Shown piece after piece: positions 23,823-32,350 of a DNA stretch of 64,000 nucleotides. The stretch spans positions 124,001 to 188,000 of the forward strand of contig JAFGFE010000018.1 of assembly GCA_016931225.1 (NCBI GenBank), given 5' to 3'. Position 1 is the stretch's first letter. Each line of letters opens with the position of its first letter. The translations under genes were made by a program, and so were the position numbers. The notes beneath the pieces were generated by a model. The model saw only the letters and a list, made by a program, of their open reading frames with translations, was not told the origin of the DNA and did no database searches. Source of the DNA: Candidatus Zymogenaceae bacterium (GTDB lineage: Bacteria > Desulfobacterota > Zymogenia > Zymogenales > Zymogenaceae).

Positions 23823-25712
23823 TTACAGGCTGGATTCGACGTACTTGAGCCAGCGATCGATAAACTGGCCGTAGGAAAGATAGAGGTTCCCCTCCAGGGC
23901 CTCTCCCATGGTTTCCCCGTCGCCCAGGTCGTCCAGCATGGTTTTGATATATGTCATGCCGTATTTCTTGATGATGAAGGCCGTGGCGGACAGGCTCATG
24001 TCGTACGCCTGGTACACCTCGGATTCGCCGAAGCCCATAAAGCTGGATTCATAGCGCATCAGGGGCGGGTCCTGCTCAAAGGTGCGGACGAATGTATATG
24101 TCGTCTCGTGGGCTTTTTCCACCGATTCTCCCTCGAAGTACTGGGCCAGCCCCTCGTTCAGCCACACGGGGCAGTTGCCGCCCGTCATCTCATAGACGAC
24201 GGCGTGGGTGTATTCGTGGGTGACCACTTTTGTGAGCTCTTCGGAGTTTCCCTCGAGTCCCCTGACCGGAATGCGTATCTTGCCGTCATACACGCCACCG
24301 GACCAGTCCGGGGTGAGGGTGGCGGTATAGAAGTCCTCGTCCGTGTAGAGAATGACGGTAATCTTGTTCGATGGATAATGTCCCAGCTTGGCTCCGGTGG
24401 TGATGTAGATTTCTTCCAGGGTGATTTTAAGGAAGTGACCGACCGTCTTGGACGATACGCCCTCGTACTTGAAGATGAAGTGTTCGCCCTCGCTGATCTC
24501 ATAGGATCCCTCCACCTCAAGCTCCCGCTCTATCTTCGAGACGTATGAAACGACCTCCTCATTCGTCGGGTTCATTTCCATATACGTGGTGAGATATGAG
24601 AGAGACTCCTCCAGTTTTTCCTGATTGTACAACACAACACCGAGGGCCAGCATGACCTCCGCATCGGAGGAATCGAGGGTGAGGGCCTTTTTATAGTATG
24701 ATTCCGCCGAGACATAATCCCCCTCCTTTTCGATGACATAGCCCAGACCTTTATATATAAGCGGTTCGGTGTCATCGTACAACAGAGCGCTGGAAAAATA
24801 GGTCCGGGCCTGCTCGTAATCGGATGCGTTTGCCGCCTCCCATCCCCTCGTGGCGTAGCAGACCGCCACATTGTGACGGGACGAAGTGTCATTCGGATTT
24901 TTGGTCAATGCCGCAAGGAATGAAGAGAGGGCTTCGTCATACTTCTCTTCGTTATAGAGCCGTACTCCCTCGCTGTTCAGGGGCGAGGCCGGATTCTCCA
25001 TCAGGCCTGATACAATATCATCCGCGGTTGTTCTCCCTTCGATTTCGATGGTTTCGGGCGTCGGTGGAACAACGGGCGGTGTCGTCGTGTCGGGGACTTC
25101 AGGTAAGGCCGGAACCTCCGACTCCGGCTCGGAAGCGGGGGGTTCTCCGTTTTCCTGCCTGTCGATGGGTGTATAATCAAAATCCTTATAAAACAGGGGG
25201 AGGACGAAAAGAACAAGCATGAAGACAATAATGAAGGCGAAGGCGATAAGATATCCCCACTTGACCTTGAATGTACTCGCCTTGGCCTCCAGCCTTTTTA
25301 CCGACGTCGGCATCTCCAGCGGTTTCTCTTCCAGGTAGGAGCGGGAGACGGGCTGTTTCAGCTCCTCGATGAGCTTCCTTTTCTCCTCGGGGCTGGAGAT
25401 TTTCGGGATGAACTTGAGGTTCGCCCCCATGCGGGAGAACTGACGGTCCAGCTCCATGGCCTTTTGACGGGACGCGGCCTTTGACACGGTCACCGGAAGG
25501 TTTTCAAGGCGGGAGAGGATCGTCTTGAGGTCCGCCGATGAAGATTGGGAGGCCAGGTACTTGGCGGTCTTCTTTTTCGCCTCGTAATCAGCAAACGAGT
25601 TGATAACGACGGTATAGGTATACTCGCTGAGGTTTTGAGGAAAAAAGGAGCCGCAGGAGGTGCAGCGGCGGGTTGTATTCGGGATGTTTATGCCGCAGGT
25701 TTTACAAAACAT
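23823..25712 (-). CDS. Zinc-ribbon, TPR and HEXXH metallopeptidase (peptidase MA-like) membrane protein
   Basis: The 629-residue protein starts with a zinc ribbon (Cys3, 6, 17 and 20). A cytoplasmic region and one membrane segment (about 152-174) follow, then a Pro/Glu-rich linker and TPR repeats (about 240-400). The C-terminal domain has HEYTH at 499-503 and NEGLAQYFEG with Glu520, the zinc-binding pattern of gluzincin peptidases such as the peptidase MA-like family. The peptidase half should face the periplasm. It lies 6 bases after an FtsB-like gene in a minus-strand operon with a good promoter. The substrate is unknown; a link to the envelope or division is only suggested by the neighbour. 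Confidence 0.85.
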   Translation of the reverse strand: MFCKTCGINIPNTTRRCTSCGSFFPQNLSEYTYTVVINSFADYEAKKKTAKYLASQSSSADLKTILSRLENLPVTVSKAASRQKAMELDRQFSRMGANLKFIPKISSPEEKRKLIEELKQPVSRSYLEEKPLEMPTSVKRLEAKASTFKVKWGYLIAFAFIIVFMLVLFVLPLFYKDFDYTPIDRQENGEPPASEPESEVPALPEVPDTTTPPVVPPTPETIEIEGRTTADDIVSGLMENPASPLNSEGVRLYNEEKYDEALSSFLAALTKNPNDTSSRHNVAVCYATRGWEAANASDYEQARTYFSSALLYDDTEPLIYKGLGYVIEKEGDYVSAESYYKKALTLDSSDAEVMLALGVVLYNQEKLEESLSYLTTYMEMNPTNEEVVSYVSKIERELEVEGSYEISEGEHFIFKYEGVSSKTVGHFLKITLEEIYITTGAKLGHYPSNKITVILYTDEDFYTATLTPDWSGGVYDGKIRIPVRGLEGNSEELTKVVTHEYTHAVVYEMTGGNCPVWLNEGLAQYFEGESVEKAHETTYTFVRTFEQDPPLMRYESSFMGFGESEVYQAYDMSLSATAFIIKKYGMTYIKTMLDDLGDGETMGEALEGNLYLSYGQFIDRWLKYVESSL

Positions 25713-25718
25713 CTACTT

Positions 25719-26000
25719 CTACTCGGATGGAAAAATATAAACGGTTTCGCCCGGCCTGATCATTCCCAGGGTTGAGCGAATCACCCGCTCGAGATAGACC
25801 GGATTTTCAAGCTTGATCAGCTCCTCGGTCAGTTCCCTGTTTTCTTCTTCCAGAACGATAACCTCGTTGCTGATTTCACGCTGTTGTTCCTTCAGTGCGA
25901 GATAGGAAAAGAGACCCCGATCACCGAAGATCGTAAAGCCGATGATTACAAGCGATATGATTGCGGAGGTGATCAGCAGGGATCGTCCTGTCTTGGTCAT
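25719..26000 (-). CDS. FtsB/DivIC-family septum formation initiator
   Basis: The 93-residue protein has a short cytoplasmic tail, one membrane helix (about 7-25) and a periplasmic coiled coil (about 35-65, EEENRELTEELIKLENP). It ends with YLERVIRSTLGMIRPGET, the pattern shared by FtsB and DivIC. These proteins join FtsL and FtsQ in the divisome. Deltaproteobacterial members usually lie next to eno; here the partner is the TPR-metallopeptidase gene. The start has no clear ribosome-binding site. Confidence 0.85.
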   Translation of the reverse strand: MTKTGRSLLITSAIISLVIIGFTIFGDRGLFSYLALKEQQREISNEVIVLEEENRELTEELIKLENPVYLERVIRSTLGMIRPGETVYIFPSE

Positions 26001-26076
26001 ATGGCGTGAGCTTTCGATATATAAAAATAAAAGTAAAAAGACACACGGAACGATGTGTATTCATGTTTCATGACAA

Positions 26077-26106
26077 ATTGTAGCTCAAATAACATAATTA
26101 AGTCAA
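26077..26106 (-). promoter_or_regulatory. Promoter for the FtsB-like / metallopeptidase operon
   Basis: On the minus strand TTGACT (26106-26101), 18 bases and TACAAT (26082-26077) match five of six bases in each box. It lies about 75 bases before the start codon in an A+T-rich divergent region. Confidence 0.7.
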
Positions 26107-26202
26107 GTGTTATAACAATTTACATAAATAGTATAGCAATTATGGATCGATCGCCTCAAAGATGGGAAAATAGTGTTTTTTTAAGAGAGCTGTGTTTCAT
26201 GC

Positions 26203-26232
26203 TTGACCTCGGGGAGGGTAATCGTACATGAT
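26203..26232 (+). promoter_or_regulatory. Probable promoter for the amino-acid permease
   Basis: TTGACC (26203-26208), 18 bases and CATGAT (26227-26232) precede the permease GTG by about 40 bases. The -35 box is good; the -10 box matches four of six. Confidence 0.5.
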
Positions 26233-26271
26233 AAAGGATAATTATTCTATTCGAGTCAGGAGGATTGAGCG

Positions 26272-27633
26272 GTGTCTGAAAAAAGTGTATTGGGTCTCAA
26301 GCGTGTGCTCGGGCTCAAGGAAGTGGTCGCCATCGAAGTGGGTCAGACCATCGGGGCCGGTGTGTTTGCAATGACCGGCATCGCCATCGGCATATGCGGC
26401 GCGGGTCTTCCCCTGGCCTATGCGCTGGCGGTGATACCGGTCGCGCTTCTGATGCTTCCCCTGGCGTTCCTTGGCGCGGCGATACCCACCGTGGGCGGCA
26501 ACTATACCTATCCCAGCAGGCTGGTCTCGCCCATGGCGGCATTCATGGGGATATGGATTTACGCTCTCGGCGCGTTTTTCGGCTTTTTTCCCCTCTATGC
26601 AATCACCATGGTCGAGTACCTCAAGGCTTTTTTCCCGGAGATATCCGTCACGATCTGGTCCGTCGTATTCCTGACCGTTTTTTACGTCATCAATCTCTTC
26701 GGCGTGCGTCTTGCCGCCCAGCTCCAGGGGATCTTCGTGCTGATTCTCCTTTCCGCCCTGCTGATGTACATGACCAAGGGGATACCCGCGGTGTCCCTGG
26801 ATTACTTCTCGATACTCTTCCCCCTGGGAGGCATGTCCGTTCTCTCGGCGGCGGCGCTTCTGACCTTTCCCTATCTGGGGGCGAACGCGGTCATCGAGCT
26901 GGGAGGGGAGATCAAGAATCCGGCCCGGGTCATCCCGGTGTCCCTGGTCATTTCGATATCCCTGGTGTTTGTCATATACGTAATCATGAGTGTCGTGGCG
27001 GTGGGGGTGACGGACTGGACGTTCTGCGCCGACCAGCCGCTGACCGAATCGGCCCGAGTGTTTCTGAGCGGCGGAGCGCTCGTCTATTTCATAGTGGCTG
27101 GTGCGCTCCTGGCGATCGCCACCACCCTGAACGCCACCTTTATGTGGGGTACCAAGTCACTTATGATCATCGGCAGGGATCGCCTCATGCCCCAGGTCCT
27201 GACCCGGGTCAATACGCGCTTCGGGACGCCGCACTATCTCCTGACGGCCATATGGCTGTGCGCCGTGGCGGCGGTGGTCAGCGGGCTGCCGGTCAAGGCG
27301 TTCGCCATATACGCGTCCATCGGCGGTTTGGTGGTCTTCATTCCGGTCTTGATCGCGGCGATCGTCCTGCCGAAGAAGCTTCCCGACCGCTACGAGGCGT
27401 CGCCTTTGAAGATACCGGTATGGCTCCTCATCGTCAGCGTAGTGCTGGGGATCGTGCTCTTTATGGGCGCCACGGTATCCCTCTTTGACGAGCTGATACG
27501 GACGAGCATGTTTATGACCTGGTTTTTCGTCTTCTGGGTGTGTCTGGGGATCGGCTACTACCTGACGGTGAAGGCATGGCTGAAGCGGAGGGGATTCGAC
27601 CTGTCGGCACTGACACAAGATGTAGATTTCTAA
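26272..27633 (+). CDS. APC-superfamily amino acid/polyamine permease
   Basis: The 453-residue integral membrane protein has about 12 hydrophobic segments. The N-terminal motif VVAIEVGQTIGAGVFAMTG matches the helix 1 unwound substrate/cation site of APC transporters. Helix 2-3 residues (GGNYTYPSRLVSP) and the GANAVIELGGEIKNPAR signature also fit. The start is GTG 26272 after AGGAGG. The substrate cannot be read from sequence. It is apparently a single transcription unit. Confidence 0.9.
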   Translation: MSEKSVLGLKRVLGLKEVVAIEVGQTIGAGVFAMTGIAIGICGAGLPLAYALAVIPVALLMLPLAFLGAAIPTVGGNYTYPSRLVSPMAAFMGIWIYALGAFFGFFPLYAITMVEYLKAFFPEISVTIWSVVFLTVFYVINLFGVRLAAQLQGIFVLILLSALLMYMTKGIPAVSLDYFSILFPLGGMSVLSAAALLTFPYLGANAVIELGGEIKNPARVIPVSLVISISLVFVIYVIMSVVAVGVTDWTFCADQPLTESARVFLSGGALVYFIVAGALLAIATTLNATFMWGTKSLMIIGRDRLMPQVLTRVNTRFGTPHYLLTAIWLCAVAAVVSGLPVKAFAIYASIGGLVVFIPVLIAAIVLPKKLPDRYEASPLKIPVWLLIVSVVLGIVLFMGATVSLFDELIRTSMFMTWFFVFWVCLGIGYYLTVKAWLKRRGFDLSALTQDVDF

Positions 27634-27708
27634 AGGATTCCGCATACAATATATACATAAAAGAATCCCCACAATGTCGTAACGGTCGGAGATTATTATG
27701 GTTTTCCC

Positions 27709-27737
27709 TTGACTTTTATCCCCGTTATTGATACATA
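27709..27737 (+). promoter_or_regulatory. Probable promoter for the M23 peptidase gene
   Basis: TTGACT (27709-27714), a 17-base spacer and TACATA (27732-27737) lie about 80 bases before the ATG. The -35 box matches five of six bases; the -10 box is weaker. Confidence 0.5.
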
Positions 27738-27814
27738 TAAATTGGAAAGGTGTGTGTGGGCGTTAATTACGCCTCACGGAACATTCCTATAAAAAAAATA
27801 TTCGGTATATCCAC

Positions 27815-28726
27815 ATGCTGAAAAAAAGATACTTTACCATCATGGTCGTACCCCAGAAGGCCGACCGGGTTCGTAAAATCCGCATTTCCAATTATCTCCT
27901 CTATACCCTCTCGGTCATTGCCCTGGGTATTCTCATCACCGCCAGCGTCATGCTCTATAACTACATGGATATTTATACGAAGGCGAGGGAGGTGACGGAG
28001 CTTCGAGAAAAGAACCGCGAGCTGCGGGATCAAATCCAGGAGTTCTCGTTGAAGATCGAGGACCTGAACGAACAGATGGACAAGATCAGTCAGTTCGACG
28101 AGAAGCTGCGTATTATCACCAACATCGGCGAGTTCGGTGAGGGCGAGGAGATTTTCGGCATAGGCGGCCCGATCATGGAGGGGGGGGAGAGCGTGACCGA
28201 GCTCGACAAGCGGCACGATTCCCTCATCAAGGAGATTCGCGTCGACCTGGAAAATCTCCAGGAGGAATCAAAGATACGGGAGGAGAGCCTCCAGGAGCTG
28301 CTGAGCTATCTGGAGGATCAGAAGAACCTCCTCAACTCCACGCCGTCGGTCTGGCCCACCCGAGGATTCGTCACGTCCGGCTTCGGATACCGGCGCTCTC
28401 CCTATACAAAGACCCTCAAGATGCACGAGGGGCTTGACATCGCCAACAAGACCGGCACAAACATCACGGCGACCGCGGACGGCGTGGTGGTATTCGCCGG
28501 GATCGAGAGCGGGTACGGCAAGATGCTCACCATCGACCACGGATACGGCCTGATGACCCGGTATGGCCATCTCGATACGATTCTGGTCAAGGAGGGGGAT
28601 CGGGTCAGCCGGGGGGACAAGCTGGGCACCGTGGGCTGTACGGGATTGTGCACCGGCCCGCACCTCCATTATGAGGTCCGGGTAAACGGCGTTCCGGTCA
28701 ATCCGATGAACTATATTCTCAACTGA
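27815..28726 (+). CDS. M23-family (LytM) peptidoglycan endopeptidase or activator, membrane-anchored
   Basis: The 303-residue protein has a basic N-terminus, a membrane helix (about 27-49), a coiled coil (about 56-105) and a C-terminal LytM domain. Zinc ligands are present in HEGLDI (His-x3-Asp) and HLHYEV, and the other active-site histidine in RYGHLD. The domain is therefore likely catalytically intact, unlike EnvC-type activators. It probably trims peptidoglycan cross-links in the periplasm during growth. The ATG at 27815 has no good ribosome-binding site. Confidence 0.9.
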   Translation: MLKKRYFTIMVVPQKADRVRKIRISNYLLYTLSVIALGILITASVMLYNYMDIYTKAREVTELREKNRELRDQIQEFSLKIEDLNEQMDKISQFDEKLRIITNIGEFGEGEEIFGIGGPIMEGGESVTELDKRHDSLIKEIRVDLENLQEESKIREESLQELLSYLEDQKNLLNSTPSVWPTRGFVTSGFGYRRSPYTKTLKMHEGLDIANKTGTNITATADGVVVFAGIESGYGKMLTIDHGYGLMTRYGHLDTILVKEGDRVSRGDKLGTVGCTGLCTGPHLHYEVRVNGVPVNPMNYILN

Positions 28727-28770
28727 GGGGTGTAAATAGCAGGCTGTACAAGAAGAAATAAACGGAGAAT

Positions 28771-29217
28771 ATGCAGAACACCAACGAGCCGTCGTCTTTC
28801 ATAATCAGCGAATCATCATCTTTGAACGCCCAGGAGTCTTTTTTTATTATAATAAGACTCCTGACGTGTTTTGTCGGGATTGCGGTTCTTCTCACCGGAC
28901 TCGGATTCATCATCGTCGCGATCAAGGAAATATACCAGGCCATTATGAGCCCGGAAACCATTACACCCGTTATTGAACAGTGGGTTGAATTTTTCAGCAC
29001 AAGCGGGTTGGTAATGGGGCGGGAGGGGTATTTTATCCCCGTGGAAGTTATATCCACCGGTCTGGTATTTATTGCCGGTTTTTTACTTGCCTCGATTCTA
29101 TTGAAGTTAGTAACGACCGGGGCGAAAATCATCGCCCATGCTTCAATCGGAAAGGCGGCGATGTCACGGATGATCGATGAGGCCGTTAAAAAACAAATGC
29201 AGTCCCACGGCCGATAG
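28771..29217 (+). CDS. Small two-helix membrane protein of unknown function
   Basis: The 148-residue product has a polar N-terminus and two membrane helices, around residues 27-53 and 90-115. The loop between them has about 35 residues, and the short tail is amphipathic and basic. ATG 28771 follows GGAGA. I recognise no domain. It lies 44 bases after the M23 gene in the same direction and may be co-transcribed. The clean hydrophobic pattern supports a real gene. Confidence 0.7.
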   Translation: MQNTNEPSSFIISESSSLNAQESFFIIIRLLTCFVGIAVLLTGLGFIIVAIKEIYQAIMSPETITPVIEQWVEFFSTSGLVMGREGYFIPVEVISTGLVFIAGFLLASILLKLVTTGAKIIAHASIGKAAMSRMIDEAVKKQMQSHGR

Positions 29218-29329
29218 TAATGGTAAAAGTCGATCCCGGGTGGCACATTCATTCTATGTAAGAGGGGTGGCATAGGGATTTCATCTTATGGACCGATAAA
29301 AACGTAATAGATAAAAATGAATGATTCGA

Positions 29330-29369
29330 CCCCGAAGGAGTTTACCTCCATCGGGGTTTCGTGTATAAT
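29330..29369 (+). promoter_or_regulatory. Hairpin overlapping the secA promoter
   Basis: CCCCGA-x-GGAG pairs with CTCC-x-TCGGGG (29330-29356), a stable stem with a 5-base loop. It could end transcription of the upstream gene, although no clear U run follows. TTTACC (29341-29346), 17 bases and a perfect TATAAT (29364-29369) make a probable secA promoter whose -35 box lies inside the hairpin. Confidence 0.5.
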
Positions 29370-29411
29370 TATAAGGTTACGGATATATCGAGAGAGAGAA
29401 AGGGAGACGCC

Positions 29412-32336
29412 ATGCTGAGCGGTCTTTTACGGAAGATATTCGGCTCGCAGAATGAGCGGGAGCTCAAACGCATCATTCCGCTTGTTGAGGATATAAACGA
29501 CCTGGAACCGGAGGTGATGTCGCTGACCGACGTGGAACTCAGGGCCAGGACGGAACAGTTCAAAAAGCGGCTGGAAGAGGGATGGAGTCTGGACGATCTG
29601 CTGCCCGAGGCGTTCGCCGTGGTGCGGGAGGCGTCCCGCCGGGTTTTGGGCCTCCGGCATTTCGACGTCCAGCTTATCGGCGGCATCGTCCTGCACCACG
29701 GAAAAATCGCCGAGATGAAGACCGGCGAGGGGAAGACGCTCGTGGCGACCCTCTCCGCCTACCTGAACGCCCTGACCGGACGGGGCGTCTATATTGTGAC
29801 CGTCAACGACTACCTTGCCCGGCGGGACCGCGAATGGATGGGCCGGATTTTCGAGTTTCTGGGATTGACCGTGGGCGTCATCCTCCACGATATGGACGAC
29901 GCCGCACGGAAAGAGGCGTATGCCTCTGATGTGGTGTACGGTACCAATAACGAGTTCGGCTTCGATTACCTCCGGGACAACATGAAGTACGATCTGTCGC
30001 ACTACGTTCAGCGGGAGCCCTTTTATGCCATCGTGGATGAGGTGGACTCCATCCTCATCGACGAGGCCCGGACGCCGCTGATCATCTCCAGCCAGGTGGA
30101 GCAGGACCTGCACCAGTACGATCAGCTCAAGCCGGTCATCAAGAAGCTGGTCTCCCGCCAGAAGGAGGCGATCGCCGCGATCTTCAATAGGGCCATGAGC
30201 GCCGAAAAGGATGACGAAGACGAGGGGATGTTCCTCAATCTCATCAAGGTGGAAAAGGGGGATCCCAAGAACAAGCGGTTTTTGAAGTATACGGCGGACA
30301 ATAAATCCACAAAAAAGGAGATGATGCGCTGGGAGAGCCTCTACACCCGGGACAAGATGACCTCAGAATTCGAGACGGGGCTCTACTACATCTTTTCGGA
30401 CAAGGAGCACAACGTCTCCTTTACCGAACAGGGACAGGCCGTCATCAGAGAGTCGGTGGGCGAGCTCTTCGACGGCATGGACATCAACGAGGAATACATC
30501 AAGATAGAGCAGGACGAATCCCTTTCGCCTCAACAGAGAGAGGAGAAAAAGAAAAAGATCGGCGCCGAATTTGAAGATAAGTCGCTCAAGATACACAACA
30601 TGTCCCAATTGCTGAAGGCCTATACCCTCTTCGAGCGGGACGTGGAATATGTGGTGCACAACGACGAGGTGATCATCGTGGACCAGTTCACCGGGCGCAT
30701 GATGCCCGGACGCCGGTTCAGCGACGGACTTCACCAGGCCCTTGAGGCCAAGGAGGGGGTGACCATCGCCAAGGCCACCCGCACCGTCGCTACCGTGACC
30801 CTCCAGAACTATTTTCGGCTCTTCGAGAAGCTGGCGGGCATGACCGGTACCGCGGACACCGAGGCAGAGGAATTCGCCAAGGTCTATGAGCTGCAGGTGA
30901 TGGTCATCCCCACCAACAAGCCGCTCAGGAGGGATGAGTTCTCGGACGTTATATACAAGACGGAAAACGGGAAGTTCCTGGCCGTGGCCGACGAGATCGC
31001 CGAGCTTCACGGTGAGGGGCAGCCGGTGCTGGTCGGCACCACGTCGATTGACAAATCGGAAAAGCTCTCGCGCCTGTTGAAGCTGAGGAAAATACCGCAC
31101 CAGGTACTCAACGCCAAGCATCACGAGCGGGAGGCGGAGATCGTCGCCGGGGCGGGGCAGCGGGGAAGCGTCACCATCGCCACCAACATGGCGGGCCGCG
31201 GCACCGACATCGTCCTGGGTGACGAAGTGCCGGATTTGGGCGGTCTTCATATCATCGGCACCGAGCGCCACGAGAGCCGGCGCATCGACAACCAGCTTCG
31301 GGGCCGGGCGGGCCGGCAGGGCGATCCGGGATCGTCCCAGTTCTATCTCTCGTTGGAAGACGACCTCCTCAGGATATTCGGGGCCGACCGCATCACGTCC
31401 GTCATGGACCGGATGGGCATGCAGGAGGGGGAATCCATCGAGCACGGTCTTCTGACCAGGGCCATCGAAAGCGCCCAGACGAAGGTCGAGGCGAACAACT
31501 TCGGCATCCGGAAGAATCTCCTGGAATACGACGACGTGATGAACAAGCAGCGGGAAACCATCTATCGGCGCCGCCGGGAAATTCTGAGTGAGGACGACAT
31601 CGCGGAAGACATCCTGGAGATGATCGAAGAGAAGGTGGACGAGATTATCTATACCTTTACCGACGGGAAGGGCTACCTGGAGGATTGGGACTCTATTGGT
31701 CTCGCGGAATCGGTTCTCAGGTTCTTCTCCATCGCCATCGATCCCTCCGATCCGAAGCTCTCCGACATACCACGGGATGAATTTCACGAATGGCTGCTGG
31801 ATCGGGTGCTCTCGGTCTATAAGGCAAAGGAAGAGCACATCGAGCCGCAGCTGATGCGCCGCCTGGAAAAAATTATCATGCTTCAGAGCCTTGATACCGC
31901 GTGGCGGGAACATCTGGAGGGCATGGATCAGCTCAAGGAGGGCATCGGCCTGCGCGCCTACGGTCAGAGAAATCCCCTTATCGAGTATCAGCGGGAGGGA
32001 TATGATCTTTTTCAGGAGATGGGCGAGAGCGTCAAGGGGGATGTGATCGCGAAGCTCTTCCGGGTGCAGGTGGCCCGGGATGAGGCTCAGCGTCAGGACC
32101 TGCAGCGGGACCGCATGAACCTGGTGCATCGATCCGTGACGGATACCATGTCCCGGACGGCGGCGGCCGAGAGCGGGGAGGGACTCCCGCAGTCCCGCCC
32201 AGAGATGCGTCCGCCGGGGGAAAAGCAGAAGACCGTCGTCCGTGAGGGAGAAAAGGTGGGCAGAAACGATCCGTGCCCCTGCGGCAGCGGGAAGAAATAC
32301 AAGAAATGCTGCGGCGTCACCGCAGCGACGGGATAA
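29412..32336 (+). CDS. secA: Preprotein translocase ATPase SecA (long form)
   Basis: SecA drives export of unfolded proteins through SecYEG. From ATG 29412, after AGGGAGA, the protein has about 974 residues. It shows Walker A (MKTGEGKT), the DEVDSILIDEAR Walker B region, NMAGRGTDI, and the helical scaffold/wing. It ends in a zinc-binding RNDPCPCGSGKKYKKCC that contacts SecB or ribosomes. NBD1 carries an extra segment of about 50 residues (roughly residues 240-310) not found in E. coli SecA; similar insertions occur in Bacteroidetes/Chlorobi proteins. argJ begins 14 bases after the stop. Confidence 0.96.
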   Translation: MLSGLLRKIFGSQNERELKRIIPLVEDINDLEPEVMSLTDVELRARTEQFKKRLEEGWSLDDLLPEAFAVVREASRRVLGLRHFDVQLIGGIVLHHGKIAEMKTGEGKTLVATLSAYLNALTGRGVYIVTVNDYLARRDREWMGRIFEFLGLTVGVILHDMDDAARKEAYASDVVYGTNNEFGFDYLRDNMKYDLSHYVQREPFYAIVDEVDSILIDEARTPLIISSQVEQDLHQYDQLKPVIKKLVSRQKEAIAAIFNRAMSAEKDDEDEGMFLNLIKVEKGDPKNKRFLKYTADNKSTKKEMMRWESLYTRDKMTSEFETGLYYIFSDKEHNVSFTEQGQAVIRESVGELFDGMDINEEYIKIEQDESLSPQQREEKKKKIGAEFEDKSLKIHNMSQLLKAYTLFERDVEYVVHNDEVIIVDQFTGRMMPGRRFSDGLHQALEAKEGVTIAKATRTVATVTLQNYFRLFEKLAGMTGTADTEAEEFAKVYELQVMVIPTNKPLRRDEFSDVIYKTENGKFLAVADEIAELHGEGQPVLVGTTSIDKSEKLSRLLKLRKIPHQVLNAKHHEREAEIVAGAGQRGSVTIATNMAGRGTDIVLGDEVPDLGGLHIIGTERHESRRIDNQLRGRAGRQGDPGSSQFYLSLEDDLLRIFGADRITSVMDRMGMQEGESIEHGLLTRAIESAQTKVEANNFGIRKNLLEYDDVMNKQRETIYRRRREILSEDDIAEDILEMIEEKVDEIIYTFTDGKGYLEDWDSIGLAESVLRFFSIAIDPSDPKLSDIPRDEFHEWLLDRVLSVYKAKEEHIEPQLMRRLEKIIMLQSLDTAWREHLEGMDQLKEGIGLRAYGQRNPLIEYQREGYDLFQEMGESVKGDVIAKLFRVQVARDEAQRQDLQRDRMNLVHRSVTDTMSRTAAAESGEGLPQSRPEMRPPGEKQKTVVREGEKVGRNDPCPCGSGKKYKKCCGVTAATG

Positions 32337-32350
32337 CGGGAGGGACGGAT

